Assembly (NCBI RefSeq): GCF_019802125.1
Contig: NZ_JAHVHT010000001.1
Span: 1,426,001-1,490,000 of the forward strand
DNA: 64,000 bases
Source of the DNA: Tateyamaria omphalii
Lineage (GTDB): Bacteria; Pseudomonadota; Alphaproteobacteria; Rhodobacterales; Rhodobacteraceae
Direction: 5' to 3'
Shown: piece by piece, positions 21,874-30,715 of the stretch
Position numbering within the stretch: position 1 is the stretch's first letter
Layout of the letters: every line of letters begins with the position of its first letter
Translations under genes and position numbers: made by a program
Notes under the pieces: generated by a model
Databases searched by the model: none
What the model was told of the DNA's origin: nothing
Seen by the model: only the letters and a program-made list of their open reading frames with translations

Positions 21874-22413
21874 CTATTGCTGCGTCCCACCATCGCCAAG
21901 CGTCGCGTCCATCCGCTCGATCGCCAGATCGGTGATGTCGATGGCGTTGGCGCTGACAAAGACGCTGCGCTGTTCCAGGATGACGGCGGCGCCCGTATCG
22001 CGCATGATTTCTTCCAGCACTGGGGCAGCAGACATCAAGAATCGGTCGCGATTTTCCTCAAGCAGATCCGCGATAGCACGACTGCGCGCATCCCGATCTC
22101 GACGGATCACTTCGACGCGGGCGTCAAATGCATCTGCCAAAGCGCGAAATGCATCCGGCTCCATTTCGCCGCGTTGATCGGTCAGAAGCTGCTCTTCAGC
22201 CTCCAGTTCAGCCTCGATGCGACGGTTGTCTTCGGCCAGTTCAGAGGTGCGCGCCTCGATTTCGTTCAGCACGCGTTGGCCGAATGCACTGTCGCGATAC
22301 AGGCGTTCACTGTCGATGGTCAGGATTGGGCTGCGCACGTCCTGTGAGGTGGACGCCGTGGCCCAAGAAAGGGCCATGGCGATGAGAGTAAGGGCGCGCG
22401 CGAGCCTGCCCAT
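21874..22413 (-). CDS. skp: OmpH/Skp-type periplasmic chaperone
   Basis: A 179-residue protein with an N-terminal signal peptide (hydrophobic core LTLIAMALSWATAS, cleavage near STSQ), then ILTIDSERLYRDSAFGQRV and a long charged coiled-coil region rich in Glu/Arg/Asp, as in Skp/OmpH. It should hold unfolded outer-membrane proteins in the periplasm for BamA. It starts 4 bp after the bamA stop. Confidence 0.88.
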   Translation of the reverse strand: MGRLARALTLIAMALSWATASTSQDVRSPILTIDSERLYRDSAFGQRVLNEIEARTSELAEDNRRIEAELEAEEQLLTDQRGEMEPDAFRALADAFDARVEVIRRDRDARSRAIADLLEENRDRFLMSAAPVLEEIMRDTGAAVILEQRSVFVSANAIDITDLAIERMDATLGDGGTQQ

Positions 22414-22417
22414 CGGA

Positions 22418-24748
22418 TCAGAATGTGGTCGAGATGGTCAGGTCGAAGCTTTGCTCGCGGTCAAACTCTTCTTTCTTCAGCGCATTCGAGAAGTTCAAGC
22501 GAAGCGGACCAATGGCCGTGTCCCAGAGGATCGAGAAGCCGATCACGTGGCGGAACGACCCGCCCTCGCCCACGACATTGCCGCCCGACAGATCGACCGA
22601 GTCGAGATCCCACAGGTTGCCGACGTCGTAGAACAGGCCACCGCGAATCCCCAGTTCTTCGGGCAGGCCGAGCGGGAATTCCGCCTCGAACCGTGCCGCG
22701 ACAAAGATGTTGCCGCCCAGAGGATCGGGGTCATCGCCTGCGGTGTTCAGGTCGCGCGGACCGATACCGCCCGGTTCGAACCCGCGGATGATGTTGGGGC
22801 CAAGGATGAACCGGTCAACGGTGCGATTGGTCCCGCCGTTCCACGCCAGATAGCCCGCTTCGAGGGAGGCGCGCAGCGTCACCTCTTCGTTGAAGGCGAG
22901 CCGCTGGCCGACAATGCGGCCCCGTGTCCGGATGAACTCGGCGTCACCACCGATGCCCGCGAAGTCCTGCGAAAACTCGAAGAGCACACCCGCATTGGGG
23001 TTCAGACCGCCCTCGCGAGTGTCGTAGGTATAGGTGTAGCCGATGGAGGACGCTGCCTGTTCACCCGCGTCGATCTCGCGTTGGACTATGGTGCCGTTCT
23101 CGACGGGGTCACGCGCGATCTGTTCGTTGGCGAGGTAATTGTAGTTGATCTGCAACCGCGCGCGTTCGCTGACGGGGAATGTCAGGCTTGGGCGGAACAC
23201 CAGAGACTCGGTGTCGTAGTTGGCAAAGCTCGAGTCCGTTTCGCTGTATTGCAGGTTCAACCCGAAGGCTACGTCACGCCCCAGGAAAGCCGGTTCGACA
23301 AAGGTTATGCCGTATTGTTCCGATTCCTCGGCGGTTGAGAAGTTGAAGCCCAGCGTTTGACCGCGACCAAGGAAGTTGCGTTCGGTGAAGCTGACCAGCA
23401 GCCCGAACCCGTCATCCTGCGAGAATGCACCACCGAAGTTCAGCGAGCCGGTGGGCTGCTCTTCGACGTCGACGTCGATCACCACCTGCTCGGGCGTGGA
23501 ACCCTCGCGTGCGTTCACGTCGGCGACCGAAAAGTAGCTGAGTGCGCGGATACGTTCTGCCGCGTCACGGATTTCGCGGGGGTTGAACGGGTCACCCTCG
23601 GCCACACGGAACTGGCGGCGGATCACACGGTCAAGTGTCGTGGTGTTTCCTTCGATGTCGATACGCTCGACAAAGACGCGCGGTCCGCGGCTGATCACGA
23701 ATTCCACATCAAGCGTAAGCTCGCGATCGTTGCGGGTGATGCGCGGTTCGACCCGCAAGAAGTCTACGCCGTCGCGCTGGCCCTGACGTTCGAGCCGCGT
23801 GATTTCCGTTTCGACAAGCGTGGGCGAGTAGATGACGCCCGGGCGCACCCTGACGAGCTCCTGATAGGCGTCGCCATCGACGGATGGAATTTCGCTGGTC
23901 ACGGAGATGTCGCCGAATGAGAACTGCTGACCTTCCTGCACGTTGAACGTCAGAAAGAAGCCATCACGCTCTTCGGTGAGCTGCGCATTGGAACTGACGA
24001 CCCGGAAGTCCACGTAGCCGCGCGAATTGTAGAAGTCGGTCAGCACCTGCTGGTCGAACTGGATCCGATCCTCGACCAGCGTGTCGGTCTGGATCAGTGC
24101 GCGGAAAAAACCGGCCTGCTTTGTGTCGAGGACGCGACGCAGACGACGATCCGAATACACACGGTTTCCGACAAAGCTGATGCGCTCCACCTCGACCACG
24201 TCGCCTTCGAAGATTTCAAAGACGAGATCGACGCGGTTGTCTGTGCGGCGGATGATACGTGGTGTGACACGGGCCGCGACGCGACCCTGGCTGCTGTAGG
24301 CTTCCGCGATGGCGCCCGCGTCCCGCTCTGCCTGGGCAGGTGAGAACACACGGCGTTCCTGGCTTTGAACCGTGGCGGACAGCGCCTCATCATCGACGCG
24401 ACGGTTGCCTTCGAACGAGATGCGGTTGATCGTCGGGAATTCTGTTACCGTGATCAGCAGCGTGCTGCCTTGCGCCGCAACCGAGACGGTTTCGAACAAA
24501 CCGCTGTTTTCCAGGTTCTGGCGCGCGGCATTGACCTGCCCCGCGGTCAGCGTTTGGCCGGGTGCGATTCCTGCCCGCGCGATCACCGCGGCGTCGCCAA
24601 CCCGCTGGTTGCCATCCACGACAATGCGCGAAAATTGAAAACTCTGCGCCTGTGCCGGGGCCAATGAGGCCACCCAAGACACTGACACCAGTACGAAAAT
24701 TGCTGCTCTAAAAAACGCTTTGCGCCCGCACGTCTGTGCCTGCGCCAT
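22418..24748 (-). CDS. bamA: Outer membrane protein assembly factor BamA
   Basis: A 776-residue Omp85 protein, the core of the beta-barrel assembly machine. Signal peptide residues 1-35 end in PAQAQ. Five POTRA domains follow (first FSRIVVDGNQRVGDAAVI), and the C-terminal half is the barrel with GGAFSQDDGFGL and the IRGFEPGGIGPRD loop of the VRGF type; the chain ends in an aromatic residue (STTF). GAGGGG lies 5 nt before the chosen ATG; another ATG eight codons upstream lacks one. Own promoter candidate at 24810-24838. Confidence 0.95.
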   Translation of the reverse strand: MAQAQTCGRKAFFRAAIFVLVSVSWVASLAPAQAQSFQFSRIVVDGNQRVGDAAVIARAGIAPGQTLTAGQVNAARQNLENSGLFETVSVAAQGSTLLITVTEFPTINRISFEGNRRVDDEALSATVQSQERRVFSPAQAERDAGAIAEAYSSQGRVAARVTPRIIRRTDNRVDLVFEIFEGDVVEVERISFVGNRVYSDRRLRRVLDTKQAGFFRALIQTDTLVEDRIQFDQQVLTDFYNSRGYVDFRVVSSNAQLTEERDGFFLTFNVQEGQQFSFGDISVTSEIPSVDGDAYQELVRVRPGVIYSPTLVETEITRLERQGQRDGVDFLRVEPRITRNDRELTLDVEFVISRGPRVFVERIDIEGNTTTLDRVIRRQFRVAEGDPFNPREIRDAAERIRALSYFSVADVNAREGSTPEQVVIDVDVEEQPTGSLNFGGAFSQDDGFGLLVSFTERNFLGRGQTLGFNFSTAEESEQYGITFVEPAFLGRDVAFGLNLQYSETDSSFANYDTESLVFRPSLTFPVSERARLQINYNYLANEQIARDPVENGTIVQREIDAGEQAASSIGYTYTYDTREGGLNPNAGVLFEFSQDFAGIGGDAEFIRTRGRIVGQRLAFNEEVTLRASLEAGYLAWNGGTNRTVDRFILGPNIIRGFEPGGIGPRDLNTAGDDPDPLGGNIFVAARFEAEFPLGLPEELGIRGGLFYDVGNLWDLDSVDLSGGNVVGEGGSFRHVIGFSILWDTAIGPLRLNFSNALKKEEFDREQSFDLTISTTF

Positions 24749-24809
24749 TACGCCCCTCAACCCCAGTCCCATGGTTTTGCCCCACGTGTTCAGACATCCA
24801 ATACAGACG

Positions 24810-24838
24810 TGAGTAACGGCATTGCGAAGTGTTGTCAA
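24810..24838 (-). promoter_or_regulatory. Candidate promoter for bamA and downstream genes
   Basis: On the minus strand a full-consensus TTGACA is followed after exactly 17 bp by TACTCA, which matches the -10 box only partly. It sits about 60 bp upstream of the bamA start and just beyond a terminator-like hairpin, so it could restart transcription for bamA through lpxB. Confidence 0.5.
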
Positions 24839-24844
24839 AAGCGC

Positions 24845-24868
24845 AAAACCCCGTGGATCACCACGAGG
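24845..24868 (-). terminator. Rho-independent-type hairpin upstream of bamA
   Basis: Read on the minus strand, CCTCGTGG and CCACGGGG pair over 8 bp (one G-U) with a TGAT loop, followed by TTTT and then GCGCTTTTG. It lies about 35 bp past the stop of a 41-codon gene and before the bamA promoter candidate. Confidence 0.55.
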
Positions 24869-24901
24869 CAGATAGCACATCTTGTGGATAAATACCTGTG
24901 G

Positions 24902-25027
24902 CTAGAGGCTGCCCAACCACGCGCCTGCAGCCAATGCACCGGCCAAAGTCGCACCATACAGGGCGCGATCCCAGTTCAGCATCATCAGCAGGCTCAGGCC
25001 CCGGTATCCGCTTTGCAGTGTTTGCAT
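24902..25027 (-). CDS. Small membrane protein, 41 aa
   Basis: A 41-codon gene between rseP and bamA. It begins MQTLQSGYRGLSLLMMLNWD and ends with a hydrophobic helix LYGATLAGALAAGAWLGS. The ATG is preceded by AAAGGAT at good spacing, and a terminator-like hairpin follows the stop. One transmembrane helix is predicted with an N-terminal amphipathic stretch. I recall similar short proteins in Rhodobacterales genomes, but no function is known to me. It is about 90 bp past the rseP stop on the same strand. Confidence 0.65.
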   Translation of the reverse strand: MQTLQSGYRGLSLLMMLNWDRALYGATLAGALAAGAWLGSL

Positions 25028-25120
25028 CGTTCCATCCTTTGACGGATGACGCATACCGGCCGATTACGGCAACAGATGGGGCCAATTGTGGCAGGATTGG
25101 GGCACTTGCCCCGACCCGCC

Positions 25121-26470
25121 CTACGGACAGAAAAGATCGTTGCCCACGGCAAACAGCATGAGACTCAGCACCAGCGTCAGGCCGAATGCCATCAACACGC
25201 GCAGAGCGCCATCGCTCGGCGGCTTTCCGGTTACAGCCTCATAGGCATAGAAAACCAGGTGCCCCCCATCGAGCGCCGGAATGGGAAAGAGGTTCAGAAG
25301 GCCGACGGCTGTCGACAGAACAGCGATGAACCAGACAAAACTCTGTGCGCCCTGGCTGGCCATTGTGCCGGACACCTGCGCGATTCCGATGGGCCCCGAC
25401 AGATTGCAGGTGCTGATGGCACCGGTAACCATGTGACCGAGCCCGGAAATGGACCCTGTAATGATCCGCCATGTCTGAGCCACACCGCCAGTGACGGCAT
25501 CCACAACGCCGGGCGCCTCGCTTGCGGGATCGAACGCATTGCCGCTGGCAACCCCGATCCGCCATTGCGTCACAAATCCGCCGCCGTCTTGCGGTTCGTC
25601 CACCCGCTTGGGCGCGAGGCTTTTCTCCAACGTCTCTCCGTCCCGCCACACACCGAGTTCCAAGGTCGCTCCGTTCGAGCCCTCGACGGCGTTCACCAGT
25701 TGGCGGAAGGCATAAACAGGTTCCCCATTGATCGAGGTGATCACATCCCCCTGCTCGAGCCCCGCGGCCAGCGCCGCACTGCGTGGCGTGACAGACCGCA
25801 CCAGAGGTGGGCGCAGGTATGGGCCCTGGACCAGCATCCGTTCGCCTTCGCGCTCGACCGTGTAGTCAAGCTGTGGCGCGATGGGCAGGTTGTCGATCAA
25901 ATCACCATAGGCCGGGTCCGAGAGACTGGGCACGGGCATTCCGTCGATTTCCAGCACCACGTCGCCGGGTTGCAGTTCCTGCACCTCGGTGGGAAGAGTA
26001 TAGAGCTCTCCGACCGTCAGCGGATCGCGCGGCACGCCATTTGTGTAGCCGACAATGGCAAAAACCATGATCGATAGGGCAAAGTTGAACACCGGACCAG
26101 CCGCGACTGTCGCTGTCCGCGCCCAAAGGGGTGCACCATGCATCGTGCGACGGAATGCCTTGGGATCAGCGGCTGCCGCTTCCATCGCGGCCTCATCCTT
26201 GCCCGAAGCGGCATTGGCATCACCTGCAAACTTCACATACCCGCCGAAGGGAAGTGCGGCTATCTGCCACTTGGTCCCACGACGATCCATGCGGCTCCAG
26301 ATCACCGGACCAAACCCAATGGAAAACACGTCTGCGTGGATACCGGACCAGCGGCCCACGATGTAGTGGCCGTATTCATGGATGGCGACGATCACACTGA
26401 GCGCCACAATGAAAAAGAAAATGGTCCAGGCAAAGCCGCCAAAGGCGGGAATCAAGGCCGAAATGTCCAA
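25121..26470 (-). CDS. rseP: RIP metalloprotease RseP (site-2 protease)
   Basis: A 449-residue intramembrane zinc metalloprotease that cleaves membrane-bound anti-sigma factors or signal-peptide remnants. The first helix carries the active site HEYGH within VIVAIHEYGHYIVGRW. A PDZ domain follows (PRSAALAAGLEQGDVITSING), and the C-terminal NLFPIPALDGGHL supplies the third zinc ligand. It is 5 bp from dxr, in the usual uppS-cdsA-dxr-rseP-bamA order. Confidence 0.96.
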   Translation of the reverse strand: MDISALIPAFGGFAWTIFFFIVALSVIVAIHEYGHYIVGRWSGIHADVFSIGFGPVIWSRMDRRGTKWQIAALPFGGYVKFAGDANAASGKDEAAMEAAAADPKAFRRTMHGAPLWARTATVAAGPVFNFALSIMVFAIVGYTNGVPRDPLTVGELYTLPTEVQELQPGDVVLEIDGMPVPSLSDPAYGDLIDNLPIAPQLDYTVEREGERMLVQGPYLRPPLVRSVTPRSAALAAGLEQGDVITSINGEPVYAFRQLVNAVEGSNGATLELGVWRDGETLEKSLAPKRVDEPQDGGGFVTQWRIGVASGNAFDPASEAPGVVDAVTGGVAQTWRIITGSISGLGHMVTGAISTCNLSGPIGIAQVSGTMASQGAQSFVWFIAVLSTAVGLLNLFPIPALDGGHLVFYAYEAVTGKPPSDGALRVLMAFGLTLVLSLMLFAVGNDLFCP

Positions 26471-26475
26471 GGGTT

Positions 26476-27645
26476 TTATCCTGCTTTATGCTCGATCACG
26501 TCGCGGGCGGCTTGTCGTGCCATTTGGTCCACAGCGTGTACGTTATCAAGGGTCATTGGGGCATCAATATGGCCCGGATCTGTGTCATTCAGCACCTGTT
26601 CGACAACCTGTGCCATGGTTTGAAATCCGATCCGGCCCGCGATGAACCCGTCGAGTGCCGTTTCCTTGGCCGCATTGAAGACCGCCCCCGAGAGCCCGCC
26701 ACGTTCCATCACCTCGCGTGCCAGACGCAGGGCGGGCCAGCGCACTTCGTCCGGCGGGCGGAAGGTGAGCGCGCCGATTTGTGCGAGGTCGAGCCGGTCA
26801 ACCGGCAGCGCACGGCGATCCGGCCAATGAAGGGCATAGCCGATTGCGTGACGCATGTCTGGCGGCCCGACATGGGCCATCAGCGCACCGTCGGTGAAGC
26901 CGACCATCGCATGTATCATGGATTCCGGATGCACCAGCACCTCGATCTGATCAGGACGAACGCCGAAATACTCTCGGGTTTCAATGAGTTCGAGCGCCTT
27001 GTTGAACATTGAGGCACTGTCGATCGTGATGCGTTGTCCCATGTCCCAATTGGGGTGGGAAGATGCCTCGGCCAGCGTGGCACTGGCCAGCTTGTCCAGA
27101 GGCCAGTCGCGGAAAGCGCCGCCGCTGGCAGTGATGATGATCCGCTCAACCGCGTCCATGTCTTCGCCCACCAGTGCCTGAAAGACGGCGGAGTGTTCGC
27201 TGTCCACAGGCAAAAGGCGGGCGTCATTGGCCTTGGCGGTGGACAGAATCAACTGGCCTGCGCACACAAGCGATTCCTTGTTGGCAAGCGCGAGCGTCGC
27301 GCCCTGCTCGAGCGCGCAAATGCCCGGTGCGAGCCCTGCCGCACCGACGATGGCGGACATCACCCAATCCGCTGGGCGGCATCCGACTTCGGTTAGAGCG
27401 GCCTGTCCGGCGGCTGCCTCAATACCGCTGCCCTCCAGGGCCGTGCGCAGATCGTCGAGTTGCGTTTCGTCGGCCGTCACCGCGATATCGGCCCGCAGGC
27501 GCATGGCGTCTGATGCCAGTTGATCGATGTTGGATGCGCCCGTGAGCGCCACGACGTCGTAGGCGTCAGGGTCGCGCGCGATCAGGTCTATGGTGTTCTG
27601 GCCGATGGACCCCGTCGCGCCAAAGATCGACACGCGGCGCGTCAC
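26476..27645 (-). CDS. dxr: 1-deoxy-D-xylulose 5-phosphate reductoisomerase
   Basis: A 389-residue enzyme converting DXP to MEP in isoprenoid synthesis, feeding UppS. It starts with the NADPH-binding SIFGATGSIGQNTIDLI. LANKESLVCAG, VDSEHSAVFQ, ITASGGAFRD, TLAEASSHPNWDMG and EVLVHPESMIHAMV follow in the family order. The GTG start overlaps the cdsA stop by 4 nt. Confidence 0.97.
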   Translation of the reverse strand: MTRRVSIFGATGSIGQNTIDLIARDPDAYDVVALTGASNIDQLASDAMRLRADIAVTADETQLDDLRTALEGSGIEAAAGQAALTEVGCRPADWVMSAIVGAAGLAPGICALEQGATLALANKESLVCAGQLILSTAKANDARLLPVDSEHSAVFQALVGEDMDAVERIIITASGGAFRDWPLDKLASATLAEASSHPNWDMGQRITIDSASMFNKALELIETREYFGVRPDQIEVLVHPESMIHAMVGFTDGALMAHVGPPDMRHAIGYALHWPDRRALPVDRLDLAQIGALTFRPPDEVRWPALRLAREVMERGGLSGAVFNAAKETALDGFIAGRIGFQTMAQVVEQVLNDTDPGHIDAPMTLDNVHAVDQMARQAARDVIEHKAG

Positions 27646-28427
27646 AGCACACCTCCGGGGAAGCCGGAGACCTGGCCGAGCATCAGCAGGAATACAGATG
27701 CGCCGAGCATCCCGTCGAACCGGTCCAACACACCGCCATGGCCCGGGATCAGGGCAGAGCTGTCCTTGACCCCCATGCGGCGTTTCATGGCGCTTTCGCC
27801 GATGTCGCCCATCTGGCTGGCCATCGACAGCGCGATTGAGACACCGACCAATTGCGCCGTCGCCTCGGTATTGATGGCAAAGACAGCACCGACGATCCCT
27901 GCCCCGATCCATCCCGCCACGGTGCCGGACCATGTCTTTTTCGGGCTGACACGCGGCCAGAATTTCGGCCCGCCAAACGCCCGGCCTGCGAAATAGCCCA
28001 CCACGTCGGTGACCACGACAACCATCACAAGCCAGGTCATCCAGCCAAAGCCCAGATCATCGCGCACCTGCATCATGCCGAAGCCCGCCATCAGCACGAG
28101 CACGGTGAAGATCATGTAGGTGGAACGGTTCTGCGTGAGTTGACCCAAGCCAACCATGCAAGGCGCGAGCAGGATCGGCAGGGCAAAGCCCACGGGCAGA
28201 TAGATCGCCAGAAGAGCAGCGACGCCCGAAACGGCGCCCAATTGGATGGCGAGACCGTCCTGAGTGGGCGACACCATACGCACCAGTTCCCAGATCATCA
28301 GACCGCAGACGAGGGCGACGAGGACGTGAAACACATCGCCACCCATCCAGATGCCCCAGATGCCGACCAGGACCATCAGCAGGCCCGAGCCCATGCGGGC
28401 GGCAAGGTCGGACCACTTCTCGTTCAT
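27642..28427 (-). CDS. cdsA: Phosphatidate cytidylyltransferase
   Basis: A 261-residue inner-membrane enzyme making CDP-diacylglycerol from phosphatidic acid and CTP. About eight hydrophobic helices precede the CdsA signature, SQMGDIGESAMKRR followed by KDSS and PGHGGVLDRFDG. Both ends overlap neighbours by 4 nt (ATGA with uppS, GTGA with dxr), indicating coupled translation. Confidence 0.96.
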   Translation of the reverse strand: MNEKWSDLAARMGSGLLMVLVGIWGIWMGGDVFHVLVALVCGLMIWELVRMVSPTQDGLAIQLGAVSGVAALLAIYLPVGFALPILLAPCMVGLGQLTQNRSTYMIFTVLVLMAGFGMMQVRDDLGFGWMTWLVMVVVVTDVVGYFAGRAFGGPKFWPRVSPKKTWSGTVAGWIGAGIVGAVFAINTEATAQLVGVSIALSMASQMGDIGESAMKRRMGVKDSSALIPGHGGVLDRFDGMLGASVFLLMLGQVSGFPGGVL

Positions 28428-29203
28428 CGTTTCAGACCGCCGAAACGACGTTCGCGTCCGCCATAGGACGCGCAGAGCCGGGTGAATTCCTCGCGGCTGA
28501 AATCGGGCCAGAGCGTGTCGATGAATTCATACTCGGCATAGGCTGATTGCCAGAGAAGGAAGTTCGAGATCCGCGCCTCGCCACTTGTGCGGATCACGAG
28601 ATCCGGGTCAGGCAGGACATAGGTGTCCAGATATTTGGGCAGCGTTTCCTCGTCCACATCGTCGGGATGCAATTTGCCATTTGCCACATCTTGCGCAAGC
28701 CGCTGGGTGGCGCGCGCCACTTCATCACGACCGCCGTAGTTCAGCGCGATGGTCAGGTTCACCGTAGTATTTGGCGACGTCAGCTCTTCCAACTCGTCCA
28801 TCAGGGAGATCAGCTTGGCATCAAGCCGCACCCGGTCTCCGATGAACCGCACGCGCGCACCAAATTCGTTCAGCGAGCGCGTTTCCTTGGAAATGTAGCG
28901 GCGAAAGAGGCTCATCAGCCCCGCGACCTCGACCTGGGTCCGTTTCCAGTTCTCGGTCGAGAACGCAAAGATCGTCAGGTATTCGACACCGATATCCGGG
29001 CAGGTTTCGACCACCTCGCGCACGCGGCGCGCACCGGCATGGTGACCGAACAGCCGCGGACGACCCCGTTGCGTGGCCCAGCGGCCATTGCCATCCATGA
29101 TGATGGCGACATGGCGCGGACCGGTATGAGAGGCATCTGCGATGGTGTTTTCCTTGGAATCGTCCCGGCGATGGCCGCCATTTGGGGCTCCGCCCTTTGA
29201 CAC
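28424..29203 (-). CDS. uppS: Undecaprenyl diphosphate synthase
   Basis: A 259-residue cis-prenyltransferase producing the C55 lipid carrier for peptidoglycan and O-antigen. HVAIIMDGNGRWA is the substrate-binding signature, with FAFSTENWKRT, LNYGGRDEVARA and PDPDLVIRTSGEARISNFLLWQ. The only in-frame start is a GTG that leaves about 30 residues before the signature. Its first codons and ribosome-binding region lie inside a palindromic repeat shared with 53482-53606, so the N-terminus may derive from that repeat. Confidence 0.95.
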   Translation of the reverse strand: MSKGGAPNGGHRRDDSKENTIADASHTGPRHVAIIMDGNGRWATQRGRPRLFGHHAGARRVREVVETCPDIGVEYLTIFAFSTENWKRTQVEVAGLMSLFRRYISKETRSLNEFGARVRFIGDRVRLDAKLISLMDELEELTSPNTTVNLTIALNYGGRDEVARATQRLAQDVANGKLHPDDVDEETLPKYLDTYVLPDPDLVIRTSGEARISNFLLWQSAYAEYEFIDTLWPDFSREEFTRLCASYGGRERRFGGLKR

Positions 29204-29260
29204 TCCAAACGCTCCCCCGGAGCGTTTGCCTGCACCAGAGGTGCAGGTTCGAATGTCAAA
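29186..29260. repeat. Palindromic repeat, copy 1, between frr and uppS
   Basis: It starts GGCTCCGCCC. A perfect 9-bp stem AAACGCTCC / GGAGCGTTT with a CCC loop follows, then a second perfect stem CCTGCACC / GGTGCAGG with an AGA loop. TTTGACA (29196-29202) and TGTCAAA (29254-29260) enclose both, making a three-way-junction shape. The first 45 nt align without gaps to the two copies at 53482-53606. The element covers the end of frr and the start of uppS. Confidence 0.75.
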
Positions 29261-29819
29261 CCTGCATGATCTCGGTTTGCTTGGTGTCGAGCGCCGTGTC
29301 GACGGACTTGATGAACTTGTCCGTCATCTCCTGCACTTCGTCTTCCCAAAGCTTCTGGTCGTCCTCGGACATACCATCAGCTTTGGCCTTCTTGATCTGG
29401 TCCATCCCGTCGCGGCGCACGTTGCGGATAGAGACGCGGGCGTTTTCCGCATACTGCCCCGCCACTTTGCCCAACTCGCGGCGCCGTTCCTCGTTCAACT
29501 CGGGGATCGGCAACATGATGATGGTGCCGTTGAGCTGCGGGTTGATACCAAGCCCGCTTTCGCGAATGGCTTTTTCAACCTTGCCGACAAGTCCATTGTC
29601 CCAGACGTTCACGGTCACCATCCGCGGCTCGGGCACGTTGACTGTGCCCACCTGGTTGATCGGCGTCATGGAACCGTAGGCATCCACCATCACCGGCTCC
29701 AGCATGGACGCCGACGCCCGGCCTGTCCGCAGGGATGCAAATTCGGTCTTGAGGTTCGCCATCGCGCCTTCCATCCGGCGCTCAAGGTCATCTGTGTCCA
29801 GCATGAAATCGTCAGACAT
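29256..29819 (-). CDS. frr: Ribosome recycling factor
   Basis: A 187-residue protein that splits post-termination ribosomes together with EF-G. Recognised by the N-terminal [56 protein letters not shown] and [19 protein letters not shown]. It lies between pyrH and uppS as in most proteobacteria. Its stop codon sits inside the palindromic repeat. Confidence 0.97.
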   Translation of the reverse strand: MSDDFMLDTDDLERRMEGAMANLKTEFASLRTGRASASMLEPVMVDAYGSMTPINQVGTVNVPEPRMVTVNVWDNGLVGKVEKAIRESGLGINPQLNGTIIMLPIPELNEERRRELGKVAGQYAENARVSIRNVRRDGMDQIKKAKADGMSEDDQKLWEDEVQEMTDKFIKSVDTALDTKQTEIMQV

Positions 29820-29911
29820 GGTATTCCCCGTGTTTCTTCTTGTCGCCCAATAGGCGTTTGATACGCATATAAATCAAGCAGCGCGCCCATGACCAGCGCG
29901 AGTTGCGCGGC

Positions 29912-30643
29912 CTAACCCTGGACGCGCGTGAATGTGCCATTGCCTTCCAGAATTTCCTTAAACCCGCCAGGCGTGTCGAGCGGGAACACGATCAGCGGCA
30001 GATTGTTGTCGCGCGCAAGCGCGATGGCAGACGCATCCATGACGCCCAGTCGCTTGGCTAGCACTTCGTCATAGGTCACGACATCGTAGCGTTTGGCGTC
30101 GGGATGTTGCTTGGGATCCTTGTCATAGACACCGTCGACGCCGTTCTTGCCCATGAAGATCGCCTCGCAGGACATTTCGTTCGCACGCAGGGTCGCGGCC
30201 GTATCCGTGGTGAAGTATGGGTTACCCGTTCCGGCCGCAAAGATGCAGACACGCTTCTTTTCAAGGTGGCGCACGGCGCGGCGGCGGATGTAGGGCTCGG
30301 CCACTTCGTTCATGGTGATCGCGCTGATAACCCGGGTGAACACACCCAGCCCCTCCAGCGCGGATTGCATGGCAAGCGCGTTCATGACGGTCGCGAGCAT
30401 TCCCATGTAGTCGGCGGTTGTCCGCTCCATCCCCTGGGCCGACCCTTGCAGCCCGCGAAACACGTTGCCACCGCCGATCACCATGCAGATTTCGACGCCC
30501 ATGTCGTGAACAGCCTTCACTTCCTGCGCGATGCGTTCCACGGTCGGTGGGTGCAGACCAAAGCCCTGATCGCCCATCAGCGCCTCACCAGAGATCTTCA
30601 ACATGACCCGTTTGAAAGTTGCCTGTGTTTCGGTCTCGGTCAT
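29912..30643 (-). CDS. pyrH: Uridylate kinase
   Basis: A 243-residue hexameric UMP kinase. [28 protein letters not shown], the [20 protein letters not shown] block, [16 protein letters not shown] and [12 protein letters not shown] identify it. It begins the minus-strand envelope cluster. rpsB-tsf, the usual upstream pair, is absent; instead miaA is divergent 72 bp away. Confidence 0.97.
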   Translation of the reverse strand: MTETETQATFKRVMLKISGEALMGDQGFGLHPPTVERIAQEVKAVHDMGVEICMVIGGGNVFRGLQGSAQGMERTTADYMGMLATVMNALAMQSALEGLGVFTRVISAITMNEVAEPYIRRRAVRHLEKKRVCIFAAGTGNPYFTTDTAATLRANEMSCEAIFMGKNGVDGVYDKDPKQHPDAKRYDVVTYDEVLAKRLGVMDASAIALARDNNLPLIVFPLDTPGGFKEILEGNGTFTRVQG

Positions 30644-30715
30644 GGTGCGCCCCCGCTCTTTGAATTTGCGCGCAACCTGTCCTAAATGCGGCAGGTTTTC
30701 AATGGACGACACGAC

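Noticed and set aside
24858-25085. 75-codon minus-strand frame overlapping the 41-codon gene
   Set aside because: Different frame, no ribosome-binding site and no membrane helix; the 41-codon frame has both.
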